Assembly: GCA_003427395.1 (NCBI GenBank)
Contig: BFEA01000068.1
Span: 2,000,201-2,039,719 of the forward strand
DNA: 39,519 nucleotides
Source: Chara braunii
Lineage: Eukaryota > Streptophyta > Charophyceae > Charales > Characeae
Direction: 5' to 3'
Of this stretch, positions 22,214 to 32,331 are shown piece after piece. Under the pieces are notes generated by a model that ran no database searches, had not been told where the DNA came from, and saw only the letters and a program-made list of their open reading frames with translations. The first letter of the stretch is position 1. Every line of letters starts with the position of its first letter. The translations under genes were made by a program, and so were the position numbers.

Positions 22214-22368
22214 TCAAGCTGGCGTCAACGAACAGTCTATTGGTCGCCACCGTTCACGTCTCTCTCTCAAGCTGGCATCAACGAACAATCTCTTGGTCGC
22301 CACCGTTCGGGTCTCTCTCTCAGTTGATGTCAACGAACAGTCTCTTGGTCGCCAGCGTTCACGTCTCA
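22214..22368. repeat. 53-bp tandem repeat in the 5' LTR U3/R region, 3 units
   Basis: Units start at 22214, 22267 and 22320, each beginning TCAAGCTGG or a variant and containing CTTGGTCGCCACCGTTC. The unit length is exactly 53 bp. The sequence lies inside the transcribed leader as predicted from the TATA box. Confidence 0.85.
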
Positions 22369-23087
22369 GCGACTCGCTAACACGTGTTTGCCTCTGAGTA
22401 CCCTCTCTCGACCCCGCTGTCCGTTTCCCCTACTGCTCCTGTCTCAGCTTCAGTCCTCTCGCTGTCGTGAGCTCGCTTCGGGCCCGCACTCTACTGGGCC
22501 TACGAGCGGGTGGTTACGGCGGATCTGGTCCAGTCCGTGCCAGGACTGGACATCCGCCTCTCTATCACTCATCTCAGACTCCCCTTCTGAGTCCCGTTCC
22601 CCATGTTGTACCTCCCTGGTCGTGGTTCCAGTCGAGGAATCATCCTCATGGTAAGTGACGGTCACCCTCATCCCTACAATCACCCCGTCACGTCTACACC
22701 TCCACTCGGCCCTGTTGCGTGCCTCAGTAATCACGGCCTGCAAACCTTCGTTCCTCCTCATTTCCTGCTCTCTATGGCTGCACACAGCCTCACCTCCCCT
22801 TCAGGCTTACCGTAGGTCAATATGGTTTCCACCATAGTACCCTTCTCATCCTCTCGCTCCCACACCCAGGAACACTTCATATATCTTGGCCTGTAACCAC
22901 GCAGGCCGTTTTGGTCCGCCATAGCCACTCAGAAATAGCCAGGGACTCACCCCCGGGAGCACGCACTCAGATGGCCCAGGCTATCCCTCACTGCTCCGCG
23001 CTCAGGCCCCCAAACCCGCAGCATTTGACGAGCCGAGATAACTCACGGACACCCACTGCTAGCCCCCTTAACAGCCAGCCTCTCCCG

Positions 23088-23097
23088 CCTTTTATAG
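23088..23097 (-). promoter_or_regulatory. TATA box of the 5' LTR
   Basis: The minus strand reads CTATAAAAGG about 1.05 kb from the U3 end of the LTR. The motif and its GC-rich surroundings are kept in the other LTR despite 6-7% divergence. If used, transcription starts near 23060 and the genomic RNA has a leader of about 5.6 kb before the primer site. Confidence 0.6.
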
Positions 23098-23610
23098 GCT
23101 TGCCTCATACCAAGATCCTCATGCCCTAAGCCTTCAAGACTTAGTGTAAATTTGAAAATAATGGAACAATTAAAAATTTAAATCTTACACAAAAGAAAGA
23201 CCCAGCGAACGACAACACTTACGGCCACAGCGTCTATAGGCCCTTTACTGTCGGTCCCTGTTGCTTCATCCCGCTGCGAAGCGACTGCGATTTTGAGGTG
23301 GTGATCCCATAACGAGATACCGACATGTGTTTTCTTTTCTTTCAAAACTCGCCGTCGGTCCGTTGCTGTCGGGTACCCGTGTCCGATTGCAAGGAGGGGG
23401 CTTATGACCCTTCCTTGGAGGGTGATAAGCCTCCTACCAATGCGGTCGTAGGCCGCCCCTCTTTTGGGGTCCCATTACGCGGCGTACTACCGGACAGCTC
23501 ATCCACAGACGGTATACGAGGGGTGGGCTAGCTTAGGCCATAGACCACAGTCTGAGCTCAAAATTCAACCCGTTGGCCTTCCCGCGAAATAACAGGCCGA
23601 ACGAAAATTA

Positions 23611-23650
23611 AATAATAGTAGTAATAATAATAATAATAGTACTAGTAGTA
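23611..23650. repeat. TAA/TAG microsatellite in the 5' LTR
   Basis: Counterpart of 5869-5914, shorter and with different interruptions. Confidence 0.8.
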
Positions 23651-24091
23651 ACAAAATCAGAAAGGTAAGGAAATCGTAATGTCACAGTGGCCTGAAACCA
23701 CCGGAATTCTTCCCGAACTAAAACGTGGGCTCAAATTTGACGATTTATTTTCTTTTTTTCCCTTCTCCTTTTGACAACGACTTCTGCCCTGTGCACCTAA
23801 CCCATAACCTGACCAAGGACTGATCGGCGCGCAGTAGAAAAGACTGCGCCGGCCTATTTACTTCTGCGTCCCTGGGCGAACCCGGCGGCTACCACGGCCA
23901 CAGGCCGGTAATGCTCTGTTGTACAGCAGGGCGCCGAGTCTGCGTGGACCAATGGAAAGCCCAGTGGCGCACCTTTTTGTTGAGGGCAGGCACCGACAGG
24001 GCCAATGGATTTCAAAGCGCCACCTTGATTACTTAGTGTTGCCATGGAGGTTCGGTAGCGGCTTAGTGGGTCACGACATCGGAGCTAGGAC

Positions 24092-24119
24092 CTGGTATCA
24101 AGAAGGTACTTGATACCAG
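24092..24119. repeat. Perfect 11-bp inverted repeat near the U3 end, right LTR
   Basis: Same arms as at 6355-6382 with a changed spacer, 30 bp from the LTR end. It may be a transcription factor or integrase recognition site, or a structured element; the sequence does not say which. Confidence 0.8.
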
Positions 24120-24149
24120 AGGAGGGTCGGAACACTGCACCCTCCGACA

Positions 24150-24433
24150 GCGCGCGCGCACACATACAAACAAACAAACAAAACACTGACAAAGAAAACG
24201 AAAAAAAGCAAAGAAAGGAACAAAAGAGAAATCACGCCACATAGGAGGAGGAGGGGGAGGAGGAGGAGGAAGAGATTGCGAGGCCGAGAATAAGACCAGT
24301 AAGAGGAGAAGAAGCATCGAGGGAAAAGAAACATGGGCCAAATGCCGCACGAGCGGGAGCATGACAGCGAGGAGGGAGAGGATGGGTGCGAGCAGGAGTA
24401 TGACGAAGACGATCAGTAATAAGTGTAAGACAG

Positions 24434-24485
<52 letters not shown>

Positions 24486-24740
24486 TCACGTAGCTCTGCC
24501 ATCCTCCGAAGAAAATGTGGATGAAATTCATGATTCAAGCTGAGATCTCGCACGTATCTGTGGGTACTAGATGAATGGTGTACGACTCCATGGAGCACAG
24601 GGATCTCGGGGGGAATGGCCATCAAACTCAGCAGAACGTGCCACCTCGTGCGAATCCTATGCTGAACTTGAAAGGGAAGTTCAAGAATGCACTTGAGCAT
24701 TGCAGCAGCTGGAGTGTGTCAATGTGCTATTGAAAAACGT

Positions 24741-24812
<72 letters not shown>

Positions 24813-24955
24813 GTTCTGTGGAAGGACATTGAGGTCTGGTAGAGAAAGACCTGCAGGCTTTTCAGCCCATAAGCTAAGCAGGATGATGCTTCCAGTAAGA
24901 GAGAGATTTTGAAATGATGAGGGATTTTCTTATGACTATTTCTCAAGCGTCCATA

Positions 24956-25009
<54 letters not shown>

Positions 25010-25035
25010 TTTTGATATGGCGACTTGTAATGGGT

Positions 25036-25069
<34 letters not shown>

Positions 25070-25620
25070 CATGGGTAATATCGTCAACAACGGTATCATT
25101 AACGATTTTTGAAGTGTATGAATGACAATTTGTACTTGACATTCTGAGTTTGGAAATATAAAACATAAATCCAAAAAATAAAATAAAAAATACACCAAAC
25201 AGCCTTATGTGTTATTCCCCTTCCAATGTCAGGTGTGAAGTTTAAGTTTTTGATGGATTATCAACCTTCAATGTCATCTGTTTCACGAAAGGTAGGGTAT
25301 GGACCTTCAAGGTGTGGTGTGCTTGGTAGCCTTGTTTTTTTGTTTTCCTTTTTTTTTTTTTTTTTTTTTCGCCTCTGCTCTGTGCACCACCATCCTTCAA
25401 AGGTGCAATGCACGAGTACGAACTGCACTCCAGCAGATATGGACAACACTTGTGAAAAGGAGATGGCCCTGACTTCGTTATCCTCATCACCATCATCATT
25501 AGTACGGGGGAGGGGAGGGGGAAGTATCGTCTTCCCTTGTTGTAATCATCATCATCATCATTATCATCATCATCATCCTTATCACCATCTTCGTCATCGT
25601 CATGGCTTTCGTTGCATTTG

Positions 25621-25659
<39 letters not shown>

Positions 25660-25661
25660 TA

Positions 25662-25694
<33 letters not shown>

Positions 25695-25760
25695 TACATC
25701 ATCATCATCATCAGAAGCAGCAGCAGCGTGAGGAGGTGCATCATCCGCTGGAGGAGGACG
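24150..25760. repeat. Flanking DNA with many microsatellites
   Basis: GA tracts at 24439-24482 and 24744-24811, a GT tract at 24956-25007, T runs at 25037-25064 and near 25350, and TCA/ATC tracts at about 25545-25715. Frames over these tracts give only low-complexity peptides. A run GCGCGCGCGC begins right at the LTR end. I see no gene. Confidence 0.85.
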
Positions 25761-26476
25761 TACAGGCGGTGTCGGCGCGAATACCCTTACAAGGGTATCC
25801 GCCCTGGTTTTTGCAAGTCATAGGAAGGCTTAGCTAACTTGGATTTTTTTAGTGTTTGCGCGGAAGAATGTAGGGATCATCCGCACGCAGGCTAAGGGTT
25901 GTCTGAGTAAGAAGGGTGAGTGGGCGCTCAGATTTAAGGCGCGCGTGTGATTTTCCCGTTTAAAAATTAATCGCGACGACGGTATAATTAGCCGGTTTGT
26001 TTTTGTTTATTGATTAAATTAAGGATTGAAAGACTCGCCTTTCTTGTTTACTGCGTCAGCCGGCGGTAGGTTTGGCATGAGGCAATGACGTAAATAGTGG
26101 CCGCGGCGCAGCCGTGCGAGACAACATGGACACTCGGCGGCCGCGTGCAGGATTGTAGGCGGAGAAGAGGCTCTGGCCGTTTTCCCGACTTTTGACGGAA
26201 GGCCGCACCGCCTTATATGAGGTCCCGCGCGCACAAGTTCCTGGCTTGGGCTTAGCCCTAAAGGTTACGTCATCGGGTTTTCACCGGGCGGATCCCGGGA
26301 TCGAGGCCAGAGCGGAGCAACGGAGCGACGCGGGAGCGAACCGAGGGGTTGAGGGTCCCACGGGACTATCCCCCTTTTATGTTGCCAAGGGGGTCCGACC
26401 GCGGGTCCGCGCCGCAAGGCTGTGGGAGGATTGGTAGGACCCGCGACTCGTTTTCCCCTCCAAACGGTCCCTTTTT
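25760..26476. other. GC-rich unassigned DNA before the gap
   Basis: GC-rich sequence with an 8-bp perfect inverted repeat (ATACCCTT/AAGGGTAT at 25783-25800) and a GATCCCGGGATC palindrome near 26291. Open frames here have no recognisable domain. Confidence 0.5.
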
Positions 26477-26774
26477 NNNNNNNNNNNNNNNNNNNNNNNN
26501 NNNNNNNNNNNNNNNNNNNNNNNNNNNNNNNNNNNNNNNNNNNNNNNNNNNNNNNNNNNNNNNNNNNNNNNNNNNNNNNNNNNNNNNNNNNNNNNNNNNN
26601 NNNNNNNNNNNNNNNNNNNNNNNNNNNNNNNNNNNNNNNNNNNNNNNNNNNNNNNNNNNNNNNNNNNNNNNNNNNNNNNNNNNNNNNNNNNNNNNNNNNN
26701 NNNNNNNNNNNNNNNNNNNNNNNNNNNNNNNNNNNNNNNNNNNNNNNNNNNNNNNNNNNNNNNNNNNNNNNNNN
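26477..26774. other. Assembly gap, 298 undetermined bases
   Basis: A run of N. Frames crossing it are meaningless. Confidence 0.99.
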
Positions 26775-26972
26775 AACTTTCGTGCTTTAGTTAGAGCCGT
26801 TTAGGAGGCTGGCGACCGCATCTTGGGGCCAGCGGCCCATTTTGTTGGGGATACCCGTATACCGTGGGGGCGCAGACCCCCGCCTAACTCGGATGGTGGG
26901 GGGGGGCCCGAGGGGCCAGAAATTAAAAAGTCGAGCTTTGCATGAGCTGGCCAACTTGCTGACGCGGCCACG

Positions 26973-27056
26973 AGGGAAGATCTAGGACACGATATAAAGA
27001 AGATTCGTCTGGCTCCTGTGCAAAGGTTCACTCGCATAAACCCCGAAGGAGGGGCC
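26973..27056 (+). pseudogene. Degenerate U6 snRNA copy 1
   Basis: From CACGATATAAAGAAGATT through GGCTCCTGTGCAAAGG to CTCGCATAAA it follows the U6 middle and 3' part (CGATACAGAGAAGATTAGC, GGCCCCTGCGCAAGG, ACGCATAAA). The ACAGAGA box reads ATAAAGA and the AGC triad is changed, so it cannot be a working spliceosomal U6. It lies about 160 bp before a second copy on the same strand. U6 normally pairs with the 5' splice site and U4 in the nucleus. Confidence 0.68.
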
Positions 27057-27127
27057 AGGTCCATGCGGAAAGGGCTAAGTGAGTGGGGTACAATCGTGGC
27101 AGATCTCCCGTGGAGAAAATTCGAGTG

Positions 27128-27205
27128 AGGGACATCCGTTAAAATTGGAACGATACAGAGAAGGTTCGCATGGCCCCTGCGTAGGGCTGGCGGGTGGAGA
27201 ATCCG
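27128..27205 (+). pseudogene. Degenerate U6 snRNA copy 2, plant-type 5' half
   Basis: GGGACATCCGTTAAAATTGG, then GAACGATACAGAGAAGG, then GCATGGCCCCTGCG: nearly intact U6 over about 55 bases, with the ACAGAGA box kept. The opening GGACATCCG.TAAAATTGG is the form of plant U6, not animal U6. After CCTGCG the 3' half is strongly diverged, and the AGC triad reads CGC. So it is a truncated or mutated copy, possibly a retrotransposed one. No T-run terminator follows. Confidence 0.8.
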
Positions 27206-27210
27206 GGGAT

Positions 27211-29034
27211 GAACCCGGACGTAAGGCGGGTCAGGCGTGCATTCGAAAAGCAAAGGGGGGGATTGGCTGACTCGCTGGACTTTTGACAAGACTAGGCGGA
27301 GGAAGAGTGAGTCTGGAGGTGGTTGGGCAGGGCGAACCAGACTAGGGTGTCAGAAACAGTGATTGGTGGGAAAAATCAGAGTTGTGTTAATAAAGTGTTG
27401 CGTGTGGGAGAGGCCGCCCCAAAAAATGGCGACGCATAGTGCCCGGTTCTGGCATTAGATTCATTCGAATTTACCTCCTTCCGCCGTTAGGAGTAGTCGC
27501 GACGTGAAGCCGCTAAGCCCGCCATTGGCTAGCCGCGATCGCCTCGTTCTGCCGCGATTGAATTCGTACTTGGGATCTTCGTGCCCGTGCTCGGGCCGGC
27601 ATGCTCCTGTTCGTGGCCGCCATACTCTTGCCCGTAATCCCGGTCCGGGTCTGTACCATGCTGGTAGCTGCGCTCCTCACCACATGTTGTAGGTGACCGG
27701 ACACGCGAGGAGGGGCGACGCACGGTGAGCCTGGAGGTGGCCCCGAGCTGCAGTGCATCTTGTCATATCGGGATGGGAGGCTCGGCTGCGAGTTGGAGAA
27801 GGCGTGTCATTGTGGTCTAAGCGGAGGCGGTAGCGTGAGGAGTGTGAGGCCAGACACGGGGCTGGAGGCTTACCCGTGTGACGGTATATCTTGGGTTACG
27901 AACTACAGCAGGGGCGGAGGAGGCCGGCTGCGGGGCCGAAGGAGCCACCACACGCAGCACGCGGATGCATCCGCTCTTGTTTTAGCGGAGGATTCACTTG
28001 TTTTCGCCCGCTCAGTCGATAGAAGAAGGGCGGGCTAGGGGCTGTACTCGGAGGGGACGAGTGAGAGGGAGAATGATACGCACCGGCTTATCGAAGAAAG
28101 TCAGTGTCACAAGGTTGATCGGTGTCACGAAGGCTGGGGAGCCGGGTATCTTTCAGTGCTTTTAAGGGAGGTTCCTTTTTCGAGTTGCGTATCGACAGTC
28201 TATTCGGTCAACGCCCGCCTGGCGTTGTGGAGTTGCATAGTTGACCTTGAGCCCCGACGGGGCTTGATCGTATACAATGGAAGGGGTTGCAGCAGGTTGA
28301 ACTAATGTTGTCCCAGTCCGCGAGCGTGCCAACTCAAGTGGTGTGACGAGTGTTGTCAGACGCAACAGACCGCGTGTCACGGGCTACGTGTCCTGTAGTG
28401 GGTCTGCGGGGATGCGGCTTACTGAGTTGTTGGGAATGAGCCTTCGACTCAAGGAATTGTTGCTGCACGACTGCACAGGCTGCCCGACACTGCCTCGCAG
28501 TGGTTGGCTACGGCTATGGTTATTGCCGAAGTCCGCTGTTGCGGCCGTCATTATCACCAAAGTCACTGTGCATAACAGGCCTGATTGCACCGCGGGCGTC
28601 CGACGACGCTGAAGGAGTTCGCCCGTTACGTGGTTATGACGAAAGGGCTGAGCAGCGACGCAAGGCGCGGCGAGGTGTACATTTGTCTCGGCTACTGGGC
28701 TACAGCAGCGATTGCAGGGTTGTTGCGGACTGCGTCTGCTGTGGACGGCACGCGAACTGCTGCCGTTGACTGTGCGCGGCGGCTGCGGTGGATTGCTTTC
28801 AGGCTATGGTCAACTATTGGAGGCCGCGTACGGCCGGTACCTGCTGTTGACGGCAGCGTACTATCTCGGCGGCTGCTGCTGGCTGTTGCGACCGGCAGGG
28901 CCACGGCGGACGGGCTTGGGGAAGTAACTGAGCCTGGGAGGGGAGGCTAGTGTTGCAGTTTGGGAGGTCGGCAGGGAGTGAAAGTTGACGACTTGACTGC
29001 GGAGTTGATCAGGCTGTTACTTTTTGGCTACCAT
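27211..29034. other. GC-rich unassigned DNA
   Basis: Several open frames of 60-120 codons exist on both strands, as expected in GC-rich DNA. None shows a domain, and overlapping frames are of similar length. I see no supported gene. Confidence 0.45.
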
Positions 29035-29310
29035 TGTGGGGCCCTCAGGCCCTGAAGGATCGAAGACCCTCTCAAGCGAGTCTGAGTGTCTCTTTCGTGA
29101 GTCTGAGAGTCTCACACCTTCTCATCCTCTCCTTCTTCCTCTAAGTCCAAGTCTATTTGGTTCTGAGAGGAAGGCGGCAGGCGGGCGTGTGGCCCGTAAC
29201 CCGCGCTAAGTCCTCTGTGGGAGGTTCGCCCCACCGATTGCGGGAGCTCTGCCGGGACTCAGGAGGAGTTCTGGAGGCAGGGAACTGAGTGGTAATCCCT
29301 TGACCCCCTC

Positions 29311-29316
29311 TATAAA
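29311..29316 (+). promoter_or_regulatory. Possible TATA box in the candidate LTR
   Basis: CTATAAAC 276 bp after the proposed LTR start, followed by C/T-rich sequence. It would place the hairpin array in the transcribed part. Confidence 0.35.
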
Positions 29317-29570
29317 CCCAACTATAACCCCTATATGTACACCTCTCTACGTTTGACTGAGTATATTGTGTGGATCCTGTAATGGTTTTTGAGTTTGACT
29401 TTCAGGACATAAGTCATATTAAAGTAAAGGAATGAGTGTGCAATGTTTAGCTTCAGACATTGTTTGGTTGCCCGAAAGCAAATTGCGAACAAAAGGGATT
29501 GCATCTGGGGGAAGGTTGGGAGGAAGGTCGTATTGCGTGCAGTTTGATTGGGTCGCTAAGGCTGGGAGGC

Positions 29571-30499
29571 CCCCTTAAGTTTGGGGAAGTCCAGCGCTTT
29601 GTTTATTTTCGGCTTGCATGGAGCCTCAGACCGCTCTATAAGTTTAGGTAGCCTGAAGCTCTGGAGGTTGGGATGTCCCCATAAGTTTGGGGAGACCCAG
29701 TGTTGTGAATTGTATGGAGGGTCAGGACGCTCTATAAGTTTAGGTGGCCTGACTACTCTGACTTGTGGGGGGTTGACTATGAGTGGCTTTCAGGGACCCA
29801 AGGCGCTCTATAAGTTTAGGTACCTTGGGTTGCCTTGTCTTACTTGGGGCTTTCTCTGTTTCTTTGTTTCTGAACGAGGAGGTCTGTACCACTCTATAAG
29901 TTTAGGTGGTTCAACCCTTCTCCTGTTTTGTTCCGAGGGAGTAATTCTGGCAGGGGACAGGCCGCTCTATAAGTTTAGGTAGCCTGGCCTACTGCCTCGC
30001 ACAAATTGAGTCAGAGGGAAACGAACCTGGCAGAGGATCAAACCGCTCTATAAGTTAAGGTAGTCTGACCCAATGCCTCGCACATGTTGGAACCCAATGA
30101 ATATAATCTGGCTATATTGTATTATTATGCTATTATTAACAGGTTGGTCAGGCCGCTCTATAAGTTTAGGTAGCCTGACTATAGCTTATCATAACTGAAA
30201 AGAGTACAATCAAAGAGGTAGAACTGAAGGTAAACTTGGGCAGGCTGAGCAGTATTCTAAGTTGAGCAGCTCAGCCCTATGTCCCCTTTGAAGACTAATT
30301 TCAGAGATATATATATAACTTGGCTATTTAAACAGTTCAGGGCGACTAGAGTGGTCTAGTCATATGCCCAAAGAAGAGAGAAGTAGTAGTGCCCTCTATT
30401 TGTGTATATTTGGCTAAGTCAGAACGCTCTATAAGTTTAGGTATTCTGACTTTGGGCCTGGCTAAGTTGGGCGCGCTCTGTAAGTTCAGGTGGCTTGAC
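29571..30499 (+). repeat. Array of hairpins with a constant loop and covarying stems
   Basis: At least eight copies share GCTCTATAAGTTTAGGT or a near variant, and each sits in a different but complementary stem. Members: 29621-29661 (TCAG/CTGA, GAGC/GCTC), 29721-29753 (GTCAGG/CCTGAC), 29796-29830 (ACCCAAGG/CCTTGGGT), 29885-29913 (ACCA/TGGT), 29958-29986 (CAGGC/GCCTG), 30038-30068 (TCA/TGA), 30147-30179 (GTCAGGC/GCCTGAC), 30416-30452 (AAGTCAGAA/TTCTGACTT), 30466-30499 (GTTGGGC/GCTTGAC with three G-U pairs). The core folds as a short stem around TAAGTT. That stem also covaries: CTA/TAG in most, CTG/CAG at 30478-30489, TCCCCA/TGGGGA at 29676-29693, CCCC/GGGG at 29571-29586. A loose member (GGCTGAGC/GCTCAGCC) is at 30243-30276. 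Spacing is irregular, 50-250 bp. Confidence 0.85.
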
Positions 30500-30814
30500 C
30501 TATGCCTTATGTAAGTTGGGTATAATGGGGTAACTCATGGAGGGAGCATGAACTATTGTTGTTCAAATTGACTTGGGGATGGTGAGAGTACTTACCTGTG
30601 TGGTTTTGCCTGCATGTGGTTGAGTGAGATTACTACTTGGTCTGGGTTTCAGGTTGACATGTAGTTGCTTTAGAGGCTCGCCACGTGCTAGAGCAATAGG
30701 AGTTAGGTCACTTCCTGCATTTTCTGAGTTGACTTTATTTTACTTAGATCGATTCTTACAATTTCTGATATCTGTTATTATACTTGGACTTGTATAAATG
30801 TTGGTAAACTACTT

Positions 30815-31370
30815 TCTCTACGGGAAGCGCTGCCGAAATTTCTACAGATTCAAGGAGTTAGACAGATTTTGACTTGTCAAAGTTCAGCTTGTCTGTTCAT
30901 TATATCTGACTTAATAAAAATTTGGAAAGCCTCTCGTTCTAAAGGGAGTGCTGCCCAAAGTTTTGCGAATTCAGGGAGTTAGACAAAGTTGGGCTTTGGG
31001 AAGTCAAAGTTAGTCTCAAGTGTCAAACTTAGCCTTGTACAAATTTTTGGCGAACACTTTTTTAGGGGAAGTGCTGCCAAAATTTCTGCAAAACTAAGGA
31101 ATTGGTCTAACCTTGTCTAAGTTGAACTCAAAGTTGGGAGCTGAGTTCAAAATTGACTTAGTATGAATCTGGGAACTCCCCAATTCCAAAGGGGATGCTG
31201 CCCAAATTTCTACTAATTCAGGGAGTTGGACAAAATTTGACTTTCCAGAGTCAAAAATTACTCCTGCTTTTGACATTTGAGCTTGTATGAATTCTGAAAA
31301 GGCACTTTTCCTACGGGAAGCGCTGCCGAAATTTTCTTGATTTAGAGGAGTTAGACTATATTTTGACAGG
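30815..31370 (+). repeat. About 123-bp tandem repeat, five diverged units
   Basis: The anchor GGGAAGCGCTGCCGAAATTT or a variant recurs at about 30822, 30944, 31066, 31191 and 31315. Each is followed by a GGAGTTAGAC-like phrase. Small inverted repeats with different arms lie in several units after that phrase: TTTGAC/GTCAAA in unit 1, TTGAACTC/GAGTTCAA in unit 3, TTTGACT/AGTCAAA in unit 4. The last unit ends at the proposed LTR end. Confidence 0.8.
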
Positions 31371-31388
31371 TGGCGATTCAAGCGATCC
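31371..31388 (+). other. Possible primer binding site of the second element
   Basis: TGGCGATTCAAGCGATCC starts with TGG two bases after TTTTGACA. I could not assign a tRNA with confidence. Confidence 0.25.
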
Positions 31389-32331
31389 ACCCTGAATAGG
31401 GAAGATTCTGCCATTAGTCTACCTTTGCTTTGGGCGCTGGCTTAGGTGTAGGTTTGGGCTTAATTGGTAGATAGTTTTAAGTGAAAATGTGCTATGGAGG
31501 TTTATCCCCCATATGCTGATGATTTAGCTTGGGCATTTGACCTATTTTGTGTTACATGTCCTTTGGGGTGTCTAATTCAAGATCAGGACTAGATTCAGCT
31601 TGATCCCGTGAGGGTCATCTTCTGTTATCACTGATAGCAGGTCGGTTGCCGATTCGTCGGTCTTCGACTCAATTCCAACTCACTCTCCATACTCAACCTA
31701 AAAGGTTTTAGCCCTGGTGGTTTTACTGTTTGTTAAGGGTTTCACCCGGACTTTTATTGAATGGTCATTTAACAAAGGTACTGAGTATTTAATTGAGGTC
31801 GGTTGGAAAGGCGATTGGGGCTTGCATGGCTAAAGCGAAGGGGTATGAGCACAGAAAATGGTTAGGGTTGACTCCGTGTAGTGCGTGTTTTGTCGTTCGA
31901 TTCTTGGTGTGATTGCAGGTATGTCCTGTGGCTCGGATTTTGGATTTGGATTGCCTGCGATCCCATATACATATACATGGTTGTGAGGAGTCTCACTGTG
32001 CCTGTGAGAAGTGATCGTCGCAACTCTATCTCCCTTATGCGTGTATGCGTGGGTGTACTCATGATGAATATTCGAGGGGCCCAAGAGGCCCAAGTTGAAA
32101 ACCCGTTTAAAGGTTGAGGTTGAGGGGCACAAGGGAGACCCTCCCTTCTGCCTATCTGCGTCTTGGAGTTTTCTCAGTCGGACGTTGGTCCTGGGCCAGG
32201 ATTCAAGATCCTTGTCCAGGACATCCCAAGCCCTAGACTCTGCAGGGGAGGAGTTTCCCCTCGCGCAGAGCCTATTTACTTTGGCCGGCGAGACACCCCA
32301 CCTTGAGGGCGAAAATGTCGTAAGGGCCGAA
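31389..32331. other. Unassigned DNA after the candidate LTR
   Basis: Moderate GC, short open frames only, none with a recognisable domain. If 29035-31368 is an LTR, this would be its untranslated leader. Confidence 0.4.

Larger units (their letters stand above)
1..24149 (-). mobile_element. Giant Ty3/gypsy LTR retrotransposon, degenerate, left end cut by window edge
   Basis: Two long direct repeats (1-6412 and 17447-24149) flank a minus-strand coding region in the order Gag, protease, reverse transcriptase, RNase H, integrase, which is the Ty3/gypsy order. A tRNA-Asp-like primer site lies just inside the right repeat, so the right repeat is the 5' LTR. The visible span is 24.1 kb, plus about 170 bp beyond the window. 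The reading path is broken by more than a dozen in-frame stops and at least three frameshifts, so it cannot encode a working polyprotein. From memory of the family, the RT and integrase resemble the lineage common in basidiomycete genomes; this was not checked by search. The target site duplication cannot be tested because the left flank is missing. Confidence 0.93.
17447..24149 (-). repeat. 5' LTR (right copy), 6703 bp
   Basis: The boundary on the right is exact: similarity to the left copy stops after CCGACA at 24149, and the next bases differ completely. On the left the repeat is taken to begin with TGTCG at 17447, four bases from the primer site. This gives TGTCG...CGACA inverted ends, as expected for an LTR. 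In element sense it reads U3 (24149 to about 23060), then a very long R-U5. It contains a TATA box, a 53-bp tandem repeat, a TAA microsatellite and a 202-codon ORF. Most characterised LTRs are well under 5 kb. The exact left end is inferred from the primer site because the other copy is cut by the window. Confidence 0.88.
29035..31368 (+). repeat. Candidate LTR of a second retroelement
   Basis: Starts TGTGGGGCCCTCAGG and ends TTTTGACA, i.e. TGT...ACA. A TATAAA lies at 29311-29316, an AATAAA at 30913-30918, and a possible primer site (TGGCGATTCAAGCG) begins two bases after the end. Inside are a hairpin array and a 123-bp tandem repeat. No second copy is in the window, and no coding region follows that I recognise, so this is a proposal from end motifs only. 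Confidence 0.35.

Noticed and set aside
22450-22785. Minus-strand ORF in the right LTR (and 4643-5191 in the left)
   Set aside because: The two LTRs do not keep the same frame or length here, and tandem repeats and an indel lie inside, so coding is not supported.
1-24149. The two long repeats as a simple segmental tandem duplication
   Set aside because: The repeats end in TGTCG/CGACA, with a primer site inside one and pol in between, so LTRs explain them better.
24232-25837. Several ORFs of 80-200 codons in the right flank
   Set aside because: They are translations of GA, GT, TCA and T microsatellites and give only low-complexity peptides.
26349-26804. ORFs spanning the N gap
   Set aside because: Most of their codons are undetermined bases.
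27413-27445. TGGCGACGCATAGTGCCC near 27426 as a primer binding site
   Set aside because: No LTR end or coding region fits around it. A TGG start alone is not enough.
28343-28950. Overlapping GC-rich ORFs near 28.5 kb as a host gene
   Set aside because: Frames of similar length occur on both strands, with no domain, no splice pattern and no clear start context.
29571-30499. CRISPR array or tandem satellite reading of the repeated core
   Set aside because: Spacing is irregular, the repeats are too short and variable at the edges, the sequence is eukaryotic, and there are no cas genes. The paired stems are the main feature.
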